Notes under the pieces: model-generated
Told to the model about the DNA's origin: nothing
Seen by the model: only the letters and a program-made list of their open reading frames with translations
Database searches by the model: none
Assembly: GCA_951230915.1 (NCBI GenBank)
Contig: OX579635.1
Coordinates: 40,858,001 to 40,922,000, forward strand
Origin: Antitrichia curtipendula
Lineage: Eukaryota; Streptophyta; Bryopsida; Hypnales; Leucodontaceae
Direction: 5' to 3'
Length of the DNA stretch: 64,000 nt
Translations under genes and position numbers: made by a program
Shown here: positions 34,329 through 46,410 of the stretch, one piece after another
Position numbering within the stretch: position 1 is the first letter of the stretch
Layout of the letters: each line of letters opens with the position of its first letter

Positions 34329-35127
34329 TTTTTGGCCTTGTGTAGCTCCATCCCTCAAAAATAAATGGGTTGCATCGAGCCTACTAGTATATGAAGAAAT
34401 TTAAAGAAAATTTAGATGACAATGCCAAATTGTTCTAATTTTTTTAAAATTTTGAATGAAAATGTCATGTATAAAGGACACTCATCGAAAAATGTGGATG
34501 AAAACATAACTCCATATAAAATTTAGCTGAATACTAAAATATTTGGCTAGAGCATTTTCTTGTAAGTTGCCACCTCAACACTTCTTCGGAAACCACCTAA
34601 ACCTAACTAGTGCCTTGGCCATTTAGGGGTTCCAGTACAGACTAATGATCATAGAAGTGGCTAAATTTTGCTCCATTGCTACTGAAAAACTTCAGGAGCT
34701 AAAAGTGTATTAAAAAAAATCCTTGAAAAAATTAGATTTTAGTCAAGATTGCAACAAACAATAGAATTTGGTAGGCAATGTGCAACTTCTTCTATATTGA
34801 AATTAGCAGCTATTTTGGTTGTTTTGTATTATAGTACTCCCAATGATTCTTTAAAACTTGCAAAATCCTATCTTCTTTATTTTTTCTAATACTACTCACC
34901 CTCAAGGTAGCCAAAATTGAGTCCCATTTGTCTTGAGGAGGTAGCATATTGCACTAAATCCTAATAATTTAGGTAACATGTTTCACTAAATTCAGTAAAG
35001 CAGTTCTGGGATCACTGGTACACACCCTAAAACCGCAGGCGGTCTGGGGCTAAGGAAAACAAACCCCCGCTCCTCGCCTAAACCGACTGACAGATTGAAC
35101 CAAAAAAAACCCTACCTACAGAGCACA

Positions 35128-36990
35128 TTAGGCACGGAACAGACCAGGGCATAGCAATTCTGGAACCGTTATGTTGGTATTTAGGTCATTAGATCGCCTT
35201 GAGGTGGAGGGACACAGAGTTACTCGTCCAAGTATTGACCTGGACGCGTGTGAAATCCGGGAAATGAAAGTCTGGAAGACCGAATCCTCTTTGCTCGAAG
35301 CATCATTGACTCCTCTGAAACCGTGCAGGGATACCATCCTTGAATGCGGCGAATTTCAGAATGCCAGTGAAGATCCGGAATGCAGGGAACACTGGAGCTT
35401 CGAATTTCCATTCACAAAGTCAAGAGCCCCACGCCCTCCCTCCTTGTGGTCGGAGCAGCGCGGACTTCGAAAGTTCATTCCACTTCCAAAGTGTAAAACC
35501 GCACGTACTCCACGTCTTGATTGCGGCTCGGCAATCTAGAACGCATCCAACCAACATTTGAAAAAAAGGAACGCTTGAAAATTTGAAAACTCACGGCGGG
35601 AATCCAAAGCTCTTGAATTCCAGTGCAGGTGTTTTATAACCCGAAACAAACCTTCAGCTTCTCCTTTTCGCTTGCACACGTGAACAAGTGGAGCACACTG
35701 CGGGGGAGTGGAGTCGGTGTCTACCGATGTAGGCAACGAGATTGGAGTGGAGGCGGACGATGCTTTGACCGGGCCGTTATTCACAAGGTAAGCAATGCAT
35801 TCCTATCAACTACACTGGAATTTCGAGCCTGAGTGTTTCATCAGTCGAATGCATGCCACTGCAATTTCGTGAAACGCTTCAAGCGCGTGTAGATTCAGAG
35901 TGCAGAAGAGTCTGACTGCGGGTGGTTGCTCCGAGCAATAGATTTACTTAGGATAAATTCACCTAGTGAAGCGATCACCACGCTCTGGTGACATGGAGGT
36001 TCACTTGGAGACGGCAGAAGACAGAGCTTAATGTGCCTGTAAATACAGCCACAGTGCCGTCGTATGTTGAGGACAAAGTCTAGATACGGTGATATACGAT
36101 AGAGTAGTACGCGTACGTATCAGACAGGATCGTGATATCCCACGATCGGTGATTCTGAAGTTTAGTGACTCCCGCTGATCTCTGAATGGAAGAAATCAGC
36201 GACCCAGAAATCGGAGGATCACAGGATTGTAGTATCGTGGGATCTCACGATCTTGGTTTCGTGGGATGCAATGATTCACTACACCAAATTTGGTTCTGGG
36301 TCTCGTTAACTCGGGACTATGTCTTCTTCGGTTCCCGACGACCAAGGGATCCAACTGTCTCTCTTTTTAATGAGCAGATCTCGGGATGTCTGTTTCGTGG
36401 ATCCTAGAATGTTTTGGTCGTGGGATCACATGACCGATTAGATATGAGATTGGGATCTGCCTGCATAATTATGTTCGTTTACTTGTTTATTAGCATTTCA
36501 CTCCCTCCAGGCGTAATTCGGTAGAAGGATCGTGGGATGCCACGATCTCTGAAAAGAGTGACCCAACGACCTGTGTGTCGTGGGTTCCAACGACGCATTG
36601 ATCCTTGGTGTGTGGACCTTTCTGTCTGGTTCCAGTGGCCTACTCTTCAATGTACGTACTGGCTTAGTGCTCCCTTTATGGGCATCGTGTGATCTCACGA
36701 TCGCTTGTGGACATCAGATGTTCTTGCGTACCTTGTCGGGGTACTCTATTCATTTGCCAAGACCTGCTATCCTTAGATTCCTTGACACTATTGTTGATGA
36801 TTGACTAGGTATCTTGTATATCGTACTGCAAGTGTTTCCTTAGTAGTCAGCCGGAACTGAAGACATTGTCGTCAGGTTCCTTGGCTACGAAGGGAACGCC
36901 GATCTTTTAACTAAACTAACTCCTGGTATAGTTCATGATTTTTGTAGGTTCAACAAATCTTCGAGATCTCTTCGCCATAAATCACCGAGA
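35128..36990 (+). promoter_or_regulatory. Leader and promoter region of the plus-strand gene
   Basis: TTCACAAG/GTAAGC at 35787/35788 is a strong donor, and TTTTTGTAG at 36949 or just before is an acceptor-like site 40 bp ahead of the ATG. Splicing them gives a leader intron of about 1.16 kb and a frame that stays open into the ATG at 36991, so the real N terminus could lie further upstream. The intron holds a palindrome cluster, mirroring intron 1 of the opposite gene. Confidence 0.5.
36128..36702. repeat. Palindrome cluster upstream of the plus-strand gene
   Basis: Copies are at 36128-36147 (GATCGTGATATCCCACGATC), 36233-36252, 36257-36276 (weak), 36392-36411 (weak), 36416-36435, 36528-36547 (GATCGTGGGATGCCACGATC), 36577-36595 and 36683-36702. 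Confidence 0.88.
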
Positions 36991-39900
36991 ATGGATTCAT
37001 TTAGTGAGTCCGCTGCTGATGCGATTGTTCCATATGTACGCGGTGAGCATGTGGGAAGTGGATCACAGGAGTCCAGCGATGAATCTCCATCGTTCTTGAT
37101 CGGTGATTGGTTTAAGCTGTTTGTTCCTGGATACGGTGAAGTCGGATCCGGGATTGTTAAGGAGGTTTGTCCTCAGGGCCAGTGGCTGGGTGTGCCTCTA
37201 CCTGTAGAGCCCTGGATTTATATTCTGGTGCAGCCTCATTCCATAAAGTTAGCGTTCCAGAACTTAAGATTTAACCCCCAACACAGGAGTTATAGAACAT
37301 TGTATGATGTTCAGGGATGTGTCGTGCTGTGGAGAATCGCCGACGTTGTAAGAGCGTCGAGGGATCCCCCAATGGATCCCTGTCCATATATTTGCCAAGG
37401 GGCCTGGTTTGCACTTGATGTTCATCGGAAAGACGAATGGGGACTCTACGTTTCGTCGGGCCGTATCATTTGCTGGAGGGCGGAGGATCATTTCCAGGAT
37501 GAAACACTTGGTGAGGGCTTCGTGGGTGTATTAGTCCTCGATGTTTTTGTGGGTAACGAGGAAGCCATAATGTCGCACGAGAGGTGGCCATTGTCGGAGT
37601 GCTGGTTTCCAAGCGGTCGGTCGTTGAAGGAGACTGTGGATCATTTTGCCGCCAATCCAGATATAGACGACCCTCTCGCTTATCTCGGAGGTAGAATGAA
37701 AGCACCATATCGCTTTGTAGTCCGTAAACCCAGTATAAAGCTGAAGGAATCACAGTTAGACCGGAAAACGGCAGACGAAGAGATCCGCAAAGTAAGCTCG
37801 CAAAAGTGCTGCAAACATCTGTGTTGTCAGCATTTTAACCAGGAGTTGACGCTGTTGCTTAGGCAAAAATACTACTTGAAGTCGTTCAAGGATCGTTGCA
37901 AATATGGGATTGCAGTGGGAGGGCAGCTCCACGAAATGAATAGGGATCGGAAGCGAAAATTCATCACACTACAGGGAGTGGAAGTTTGTGATACGGCGTG
38001 GTACATAATTCACGGAATCCCAAAGTCGACCTACCACACTTACATCGAGATGTACAATGACGGCGTGAATTCGGGGACGCACGGAAACAAAGGGATTAAG
38101 CGACCAAGGGCTCGGACTGTTCAGGTTACAGGGACTATGAAAGCCATTATTGACGAGAACGCTGATCAAATGCCCCACCAAATGCGCAGTATCAGTAATG
38201 GCCGAGTGGACACTCTTAAATATCTGCCTACAGGCAAAAACTGGAAACGAGTCCAAACGGATGCTAACGAGGTAAACCCATTGATTCTGAGTAATGCAGT
38301 TAGTGATCGTGAGATCCCTCGACTGGATCAACGATCGTTTCTCTGGAATAGTGTTTGTCATTTTCGTTCGCTGGCTCTTTTTGCTCGTACTGTTTCTGAA
38401 GCTTAGTCGTTCTGTTTTTCCAGTTGAATGCCGACTACGGTCTGCCGCCCGTTAGCCAGTCAACCATTAGTAGAATTAAGAAGGACCACTTCAACAATGT
38501 CCACATTAAGCCTGTTGGGAGTTCGTTCGCAAAATGTACCCTGTGCGACGATCTACAGCAGTACATCCTGAAGTCCCCGAAGGGAACCCCCCAATACGTG
38601 GAGTTCATGAATCAGAGGGCTCATCATCTGAATCACCAAGCGTCTTGCCGTCGTCTGTATGCCTCTTGGCGTGAGGAATCCAAACGAGATCCACGAAGAA
38701 TTTTATGTATAATTCACGACAAGATGGATACGGCGAAGACGGCTCTCCCTAGAATGCGGGTGACGACAAAGGCCACGGCGGGTTTGGGGCAGCTTCCCAT
38801 GAGCATCACAGGAATGGTAGCTCATGGTCATGGTGACGGTTCGTACGCCCATTATGCTCCATCATGTTGGCCGGCAGACTCCAGCTTCACCATTTCGTCT
38901 TTTGGCGAGGTTGTTGCGCCGACTGGAGGGTCCACCGATTCGAGAGGCAGGCGACCTCTTTCCATACCCTCCGGCGAATCCAATGTTTGAGGCACTGCTC
39001 AGAGGAAAGTCGAGATGTATGGACAGCCTGACTCTCACTGAACCAAGAGCTCAGGTCGGTAGGATCCCCCTTCCTGAAAAGTTATATCTTCAACTCGACA
39101 ACTCTGCTAAGGATAACAAGAACAAATACCTAATGGTGTTCTTGTCGTTGCTCACTGCACGAGGTGTCTTCAAGGAAATTCAGGTCGGGTTTCTACTAGT
39201 CGGACATACTCACGAGGATATCGATGCCTATTTCAGCCACCTTTCGAAGGCGCTCAAGACCAAGAACACTTTCGTCGTCGCTGACCTCATGAAAGCCTTC
39301 ATGCAGTCCCAAGAATTGTCATTTCTGCCGGAGTTTATACAGGAGGTGGGGGATTTCAAGGCGTTCGTGGAGGGTTACCAGACCGGTGGCTCCGAAAGAT
39401 TAATTAGATTGGGGGAGATGCACCTGTTCAAGTTCTACGTGGACACTGATGGGGTCCCCGTCATGAATTACAAGGAGTCAGCGGTTGATTCAAAGTGGCT
39501 TCCGTCTAATAAACCTTCTCAACGCATTTGGAGGAGAGATGAAAATGGTCGCCCCATGCTCCCTCACGGTTGTCCAAAGCTTGTTCCATTTAAGCCCATG
39601 TGGGGCAACAAGGTTCCCGTCGCGGGTGGAAATTAAGAGAAGGCAAGGGAAATGGCGCGGAAAGCTACCGTGAACAAGGGTTTCATTTTGGTGGGACTCG
39701 AGAAGTACATTCAGTACTGGCAATAAGGAATGTCAAAATGCGAGGGATTTGCAGCTGCATTCGGCCTTTACGTGGAATACTGGAAGTGCGTACTGGATGA
39801 GCTGAAAGAGCCACTACCTGAGTGTCCTCCGGAGTTGGTGGAAGGCTTCTGGCCACAATATGATTGGAGGGTAGCGCAGAATGGAGTTCCTCGTCAAGGA

Positions 39901-40353
39901 AATCCCATGGATGTGATTCCGGAGGAAGAAGAGGAACCCGAACCTTATTGCAGCCCCGCAAATGAAGCGCCAATGGAAAGATTCAATCCGTGGTTGGACA
40001 TACGACCGGACTCATGGGTACTTTTTAGGCCAGAAGTCCCGGAAACATGTGCTGTTTGGCAAGGAAGAGCATTGTCTACTGTATGCAGACTGGAAGGAGA
40101 TGCAAATTACGGGAAGTTTTTGATTCAGTATTGGCGACCCGATAACTCCGAAAGTACGCTGGAGTTGAGGTACCGGAATTGCTGGTACGATAAATGGGTT
40201 GTTGAAGATTCAGCCCCTACCTGGGTTGACGCAGCTGCTGTGGCGTATGCGAATTGGTCGAAAATAGTGGATCCGAAATCGAGGACCATTCCTAAGAAGA
40301 GTAGGGAGTCTGCCTTGGCAAATTTGAATCAGGCAAACGTGTTGGACCCGTGA
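36991..40353 (+). CDS. Putative DDE/RNase H-like transposase, DUF7869 type
   Basis: Proposed exons are 36991-38271, 38424-39612 and 39745-40353; both introns (152 and 132 bp) are GT-AG and phase 0. The product is about 1,025 residues if one surplus base near 38900 is skipped. Near residue 275 is a Cys-rich KCCKHLCCQH segment (possible zinc binding), then a stretch with VCDTAWYIIHGIPKST and HGNKGIKRP, then KCTLCDDL. Candidate acidic catalytic residues lie in IIHDKMDTAK, LYLQLDNSAKDNKNKY and GHTHEDIDAYFS, the order expected of an RNase H-like nuclease. I recall GHTHEDID from the DUF7869 family, common in seed-free plants and some animals; this assignment is from memory. The C-terminal exon is acidic with Trp-rich patches. 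Function as the transposase of the 21-kb element is inferred from position and motifs. It is divergent from the ParB/HAD-like gene. Confidence 0.72.
38305..38324. repeat. Palindrome copy in intron 1 of the plus-strand gene
   Basis: GATCGTGAGATCCCTCGACT lies inside the 152-bp intron 38272-38423. Confidence 0.75.
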
Positions 40354-40381
40354 TCAAGCGCCTTGTCCAAGAACAGTAATC

Positions 40382-41443
40382 CATCGTGAGATCTCCCGAC
40401 ATACGGTGGAGTAGCGCGCCTATCGTGATATCTCACGATGCATTGTGGGGGTTGTCGCGGCCATCATGTGATCTCACGATGCATTGTTCAGGTCGCTGCG
40501 GAAATCGCCTGATATGTGAAGTGCGGGCTGTTTTTCTTTCCTTTACTGAAATGGAAGTGGTTCATGTTTTTATCAATGACAAATACAGTGTTCGGATTAT
40601 ACATGCACAAAGATTAGTCTGAATACGCATTTATTTTTTTACCCTTTCAGTCCGTGTTGGAATTCCAGTCGACTGGGTTCTGCATGTTCAGAATTACGTG
40701 GACATCAGAGATTGGATGTATTTCAGTAGTGATAGAACCCTGATTTTCTCCACACAAACTGAAATACCTCAGATGGAATAGTACAGTAGCCGATATTCAT
40801 CAGTCTACAGATGTATGCTGAATGTCTGAGCACTTGTGACTCACTTGTCTACAGTCCTGTCATTCCACTGGATGTAGTGTGAAATGACAATGTTTCTTGT
40901 GTTAGCACTCCATCAGGGGATCTCCTGCTTAGATAAAAATGGTCTCCTTCTTCCCGAGAGGAAGTGCTTGTTTGATAATTCTGAAGTGATGTTTGGGACT
41001 TCCAGTGAATTTCAAGTTTTCTTCCATTAATGTATCTATAAATTGCACTGTCTACAGCACATGAATCAAACTATAGCGCTTCGACACAAAGATTGTCACT
41101 GAAGCTGCCGCATATTCGACAACCTTGTCAGGGGATCTCACGATGCATTCGTTTCAAACAAAACGGTGAGTGAGGTATTAATATAGGGCTCGGAGCCGTA
41201 TTTGCTTGAACTAGTTGTCATCGTGGGATCTCTCGATAGGTTCGGGGACGTGAGCTGTAAACGGGATGCTGAAATTATGGAAACCTGGTCCACAGATCTC
41301 CCAATCCAAACACGTGAACTCTGACACGGTCAACTACGGAACAGTAATTTACAAATTTTCTAGCATTTCCAAGCACACGAAGAAGCACTCTCCAAAAGAC
41401 TTATGAGTGCAGAAATTGAGGAAGATCGGGGGATTTCACCATC
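40382..41443. repeat. Palindrome copies in the right arm
   Basis: Copies are at 40382-40401, 40421-40440 (TATCGTGATATCTCACGATG), 40462-40481, 40911-40930 (weak), 41126-41145, 41219-41238 and 41424-41443. The rest of the arm (40354-41463) shows no gene. Confidence 0.87.
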
Positions 41444-41463
41444 TCTTTAATTCTGGACTATTG

Positions 41464-41491
41464 AAAGTCCAGAAGTAGTTAAATATGGCAT
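41464..41491 (-). repeat. Right terminal inverted repeat
   Basis: It is the reverse complement of the left end with one mismatch. An inward TTCTGGACT lies at 41451. ATAG follows at 41492-41495, matching the bases before the left end. Confidence 0.9.
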
Positions 41492-41495
41492 ATAG

Positions 41496-42063
41496 AATCC
41501 AATTACTCAATATACTAAAAATTTATCAATTAAACTATCAATTCCAAATTTAATAAAATAGTGATTAATAAACTTGTAGCAATGTTCTTGAACTTTAAAA
41601 AAAAAAACTCATGCATTTGATTGCCTTCAAATCTATCCCAACAACTACAAAATCAACCTCAAACAAAGTTTTGCATTGTCATCACTTACTTCAAACAATC
41701 TGCAGAATTTCATTTGCAAATTACAAATTGAATTTCAATTTACAAAAGAAGTCAATACAAATACATAGAGAAACAATTAAACATCAATTCTCTACAACAA
41801 CACATGCCACTATCATCATCAAAATTGAAACATAATTAAGGTAACTACACCTAATTTCAACCCCTTTCTAAAATTGACCCCTACATATTCTTTTCTAAAA
41901 TTTATTCCTACTATTTAAAGGAATCTAGGATCAATTTTAAAAACACCTATTTTCAATGCTTTGAATATTCATAGTTTATTCATATGGTGTCTGCAAAATG
42001 CATTCTAAAAAAATCTAGAATTCTCTTTTCACTACCAACAAGACTCTACTAAAACTTTTCCAA
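41496..42063. other. AT-rich DNA right of the giant element
   Basis: No gene or repeat was recognised. Confidence 0.4.
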
Positions 42064-43966
42064 TATAATAATGATTACTATGTTGAATTGCATATTTGAT
42101 CCATTTTAGGTGTAGTTATCTTATAATTTCTACAGATTCTTGGTTAATCTAGACAAAAATAATATTTTACAATTAATAATTGAGTTATTTTTAAGCCAAT
42201 TGTTTTACAATGTAATATTTTATTAACTAATCTTTTTTTTTTGTCCTAAAGAATTATCATTTTTCCTTATCATTTTTTTTAGAGTATATCATCTATATAT
42301 AAACCTCCAAATAGACTATTTGGAGGTTGGTAGTACAAAACATATTGTTGAGGAATGGTATAGGATGTTTTGGAATGGCAGGGTTATGTAAGATAGGAGG
42401 TCCATAAATTGTCCACCTAATAACTAAAATTGGATTTGGAGGAGGTAAAACTTCTTGAAATATATTTTAGTAAATTTTCCTTGAAAGACAAGTGGAATTG
42501 GCATCTAGCCCAAGTTGTTTCATATTTTTCTGGAGCTTTATAGAATTAGTTATGAAATTTTGAGGTTGAAATTACATACTTAGGGCTATAATATCACCCA
42601 CCTCCTAAAATTTACAGCCGGGTATTCAAAGCTTACAAACTGCGTTTTACAACCATTTAAAGATTTGTACATAATATAGGATAAAATTGTCTTTTTTTGT
42701 CTTACATAATTATCACCCAATTTTTATCCAATCCCAATCAACCATACTAGATTTCAGTTTCAAAAAAGCTTAATTTTATTTCTGGTGAATTTTTTTAAGT
42801 CAATTTTTTTGATTTTATATAATATTTTATTGAATATAATTTGTGATGAATTGTTTTAATTCGATTGTATGAATATTTAGGAAATATCCATATGCACATC
42901 TTTCATATTAAAAAACACTCCGTTGAGTAACAAAAACATGATCAAAGAAAAGTTCAATGAAAAGTGTCATATGACCAAACTTTGAAGAAATGATCATCTT
43001 TATATTTTAATTTGATTTTGGCAAAGTAATTGTACCATCATGCTGAAACGTACAAAATTAGTTATCATGTAAGATGCAAATAGAAAAATCTATTTACAAT
43101 AAAGAAATGTCTATTTTATAAAATTTGGATACAATCACTCTAACATTTAAATCTCTATAGATGGAATTTTGAAGTTTTTTTGGAGATGCTTGTTAGAAAG
43201 AAAAATGTGCATAAAAATGTTTCTTAGATATCTATGCAATCAAATTTTTAAAATTCATCACCAATAATTTTCAAACAATGATAATGTAAAATTGCAAATT
43301 TTAAATGAAATAAATTATCTAAAATAGAATTTTGCTTTTTTGGAACTTAAAATTTGGGTATGGTTGATTGGGATTGCATAAGGATGCAATGATAATCATG
43401 CTTACCAAAAAAATACCAATTATAATGCACATTTTACAAAAAAGTTAGAAGGTTTTCAAAAGGTACTTTGTAAGCTAACAATACTCGATTGTACACTGTG
43501 TACATTGATGAAGGCTACAAAAAAGCAACATGTACTAATAGTGTACATTTGAGGAGGTGGGCAAATTTAGAGCCTCCTACCTTAATTCTTTATTTTTTAA
43601 TGAATGCAAAGTCCTTGAATTCCAAAACTAAACTCCTGAAATGGCATGGTTTGAAAGTATGTTCATTGAAAAAATATTTAAATTGTTTGAACAATCTATA
43701 TGAAGACTTTTCTGAAGTTTTTTGGATTTGCTTTGGCTTTCACATCTTTTATAGTTATAGGATACCTATGTTTTCCACAATCAAAGGTAACAAAATTTTC
43801 TAAAAATCATTTTTTTTCAATTAAATATGACCACCTATTTTCAAAAACTTAATCTAAAATTCCATTGTTGGAGGGTCAAAATGTGAGGTAGAGGGCAGTG
43901 ATGACTACAAATTTTATGCAGACAAGAAGATTTGTCATTAAATTACCTCCATTTTTTGTTTTGCTT
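42064..43966. repeat. Repeat R2, first copy
   Basis: This AT-rich stretch recurs in direct orientation at 62106-64000, about 20.04 kb away. Both copies hold a short hairpin (CCTCCAAATAG/CTATTTGGAGG, at 42305 and 62345) and a degenerate open stretch near 43489-43803 and 63524-63787 that shares KSLNSKTK and KKYLNCLNN. I could not link this peptide to a family. It may be an old transposon or one side of a segmental duplication. Confidence 0.75.
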
Positions 43967-46410
43967 CTTTTCTAATTTAGTCACAAAAATTTGATATGTA
44001 GTTAAATATTTTTGGACATGTGACATCGCAACATTAAATTTTCTTTGGTGTGAAACTGTGAATTTTGAATATTTTTTGAGATTTTTTAGAGAAGGAAAGA
44101 TATGCATACATATGTTTTCTGCATATGTTTGCAATTAAATTTAAAAAAATCTATCATTGATTGTTTTCAATAAATTATCATTCAAATCTATGAAAGTTGA
44201 TTTAAAAATTTTACCAAAAATGGAGTATTGATTTTTTGAAATTGGATATGATCATTTTAAGCTTATATTCATTTTATTTTTAAAATTTCTAAAATGAATT
44301 TGGTAGGAAATATTGATTTAAAAAAATATATCACACCTGTGGTCTAGGGGTTAAGAATATTTTTGAGTACCATTTTTAAAGACTTTAGAGCTGACACAAG
44401 TTAGAAGAGATATTTTACTAATATAATTGTAGCTATTATAAAAATTAATTCTAAAAAATTAATTGCATATAATTGTGTTGATGACTTGATGTTTATAATG
44501 TGAAGTTGTGAACTTCTTTCAACATAATGAATGACAATTTCTATTGAGTTGTTACAAATGTTCAATTTTAATTTAGTTTTTAAATTTTTTTCTCTAGCTT
44601 TGACAAATTAAAACAAATTTTAGCTGATTTGAATGCATGGATTAGAGAATTATAATTCATGCAAAATATCAAAAGCAAACATGGAGTCTAACTTACTCTA
44701 AAGCACCTTGCACTGTAAAGAGATTGATGAATTGAAACATACTAGTCATTTTTTTATGATTTTTTATACAATGAATTTTTTTTAATTTGTATTCCAAATG
44801 GTAAAAAGTTAGAGACAAACATTTGGAATATGTAGAAAATTTTTCAATTACTATGGCCTCACACATTGCAAGATAATATATATGTCACGAAATTAGTAGA
44901 AAATGTTTTTCTTCAAAATTGGTCCATTATAGTGAATAAAGTTTGACTCCTCTTAGAATGTAATTTGAAGACTAAAATTAGTTTTTAATCAATATTATGT
45001 CATATTGTATGAGTGATATACATTCAAAATTTTAAAATTCAATAAAGAATTGAGCAAAAGTTTTTTGAAAGGTGCCTAAAATCCTAAATTGGTTTAGGAT
45101 TTTTCATATCTAACCGTAGGATCTTCCACTAAACTAGTTTTAAAATGTATGGAAGAATTTGAGAAAATTTGAATGCACAGAGTAAACCAACAATTAATCG
45201 CACACATCAAAGAACCGCACAACAACCGTTGCTAATTACCAAACAATTCAACTACTAATTCAATTGTAATGGGAACAAAATTTTGTGTCACCATCCAATG
45301 ATCACACTGTGCGGTGAAGGATTGTAAGGAATTTTTGACTAGATTTCAAGTGCATTGCCTTTAAGTTGCAATAAAATTTGAACAAAGGATTTTTTTTGCT
45401 TTCTGTTTTTTCAAGGTAAATCTTAACATGACATTTAATAATCACACCAAATTTCAAAATATGAAAATCTCTATATTTATGAGGAGAAGGATTTGAATTT
45501 TGTTTGTGTGGAGATTGGCAAAATGGCAAGTTTGCAAGATATTTGTATTTAAAGTGATTAGATTATAAAGGCTCTTTGAATCTTTTTGAACTTTAAATTT
45601 TGCATTATCATTTTTTTATTTAACCTTTTTTTGTATTGAAGAATTGAATTGCAAGTTGACAAAAATAAAATAAAAAACACAAACTTGATTTCTATTCTTT
45701 AAGAAATTATTAAGTAGAAGTAGATTCAAGATATATATAAAGAAAACTAGTTCAATTGTTAATAGTTCTAAAATGCATTTGAGACACACTAATCCCAACT
45801 ATGAGATTGTTCTAGTTTGATAACTAGTTAAGTACACCATGTAGAACTTCTATTTTTCAAAAATTGTAAGAATTGAAATAAAAAAGAATCCAATACATTA
45901 GGCTTATGGAAGATCCTTTCAAATTGCCCTCAAAATAAGATGCTATGCAATTTTCTCATTACTAATTTAAGTTAAATGAATTAAAATTCAATGTAGACAA
46001 AGTTAAATATTTTCTATTGGAAAAAACCCTTTTATTCCCAATCATTGACTAGAATCAAAACTATATTTTTTCATAGGTAATTTGTTTTCCCATCTTTAAT
46101 AAAATTCAAATTTTGATGCCAAAAATAGACATCATAGAAATTCTTCAAGACTTTCATTTGTTTAGGCTGGGGATATAGATTGGTCATTTTAGAGTTAAGC
46201 AATGCTTACATTAATAGTAATCACTCCAAAAAAATCCATACATACAAAATATAAAGCACAAGCAAATCTCTAAACAAATGATTCATCGGTTCTCAACATG
46301 TATTGCCTATAAAAGCCTTGTTTTCTTTTTCAAACTATATCTAGAAGATAAATTAAAGAAGATTACATTTTTATATAAAGAATCATATCTGGATTTGGAA
46401 GAACAAACAT
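43967..46410. other. AT-rich DNA, nothing recognised
   Basis: I see no gene, no strong inverted repeat and no tandem array in these 2.4 kb. Confidence 0.45.

Larger units (their letters stand above)
31188..35127. other. AT-rich intergenic core of the giant element
   Basis: No gene and no copy of the 20-bp palindrome was seen over almost 4 kb, unlike the rest of the element. It holds short tandem repeats at 31218-31310, 32345-32545 and 32626-32985 and telomere-like motifs at 34261-34328. It could be a nested insertion, but I found no bounding repeats. Confidence 0.5.
20251..41491. mobile_element. Giant 21.2-kb TIR element with two divergent genes and dispersed palindromes
   Basis: The ends are 28-bp inverted repeats with one mismatch. 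They are followed inward by extra TTCTGGACT copies (at 20289 and 41451). ATAG precedes the left end and follows the right end. Inside are a multi-exon minus-strand gene (30000 to 22775), a multi-exon plus-strand gene (36991-40353), an intergenic region of about 7 kb, and non-coding arms of 2.5 and 1.1 kb. An imperfect 20-bp palindrome recurs about 38 times across it and was not seen outside. Exons here are richer in GC than the flanks. The plus-strand gene looks like the transposase. I know of no named plant superfamily with exactly this content. An alternative boundary places TTAA duplications at 20260-20263 and 41479-41482. Confidence 0.87.

Noticed and set aside
20251..41491. CRISPR-like array from the repeated palindromes
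   Set aside because: Spacing is irregular (tens to thousands of bases), copies vary, they occur in introns and coding exons, and the context is a plant genome.
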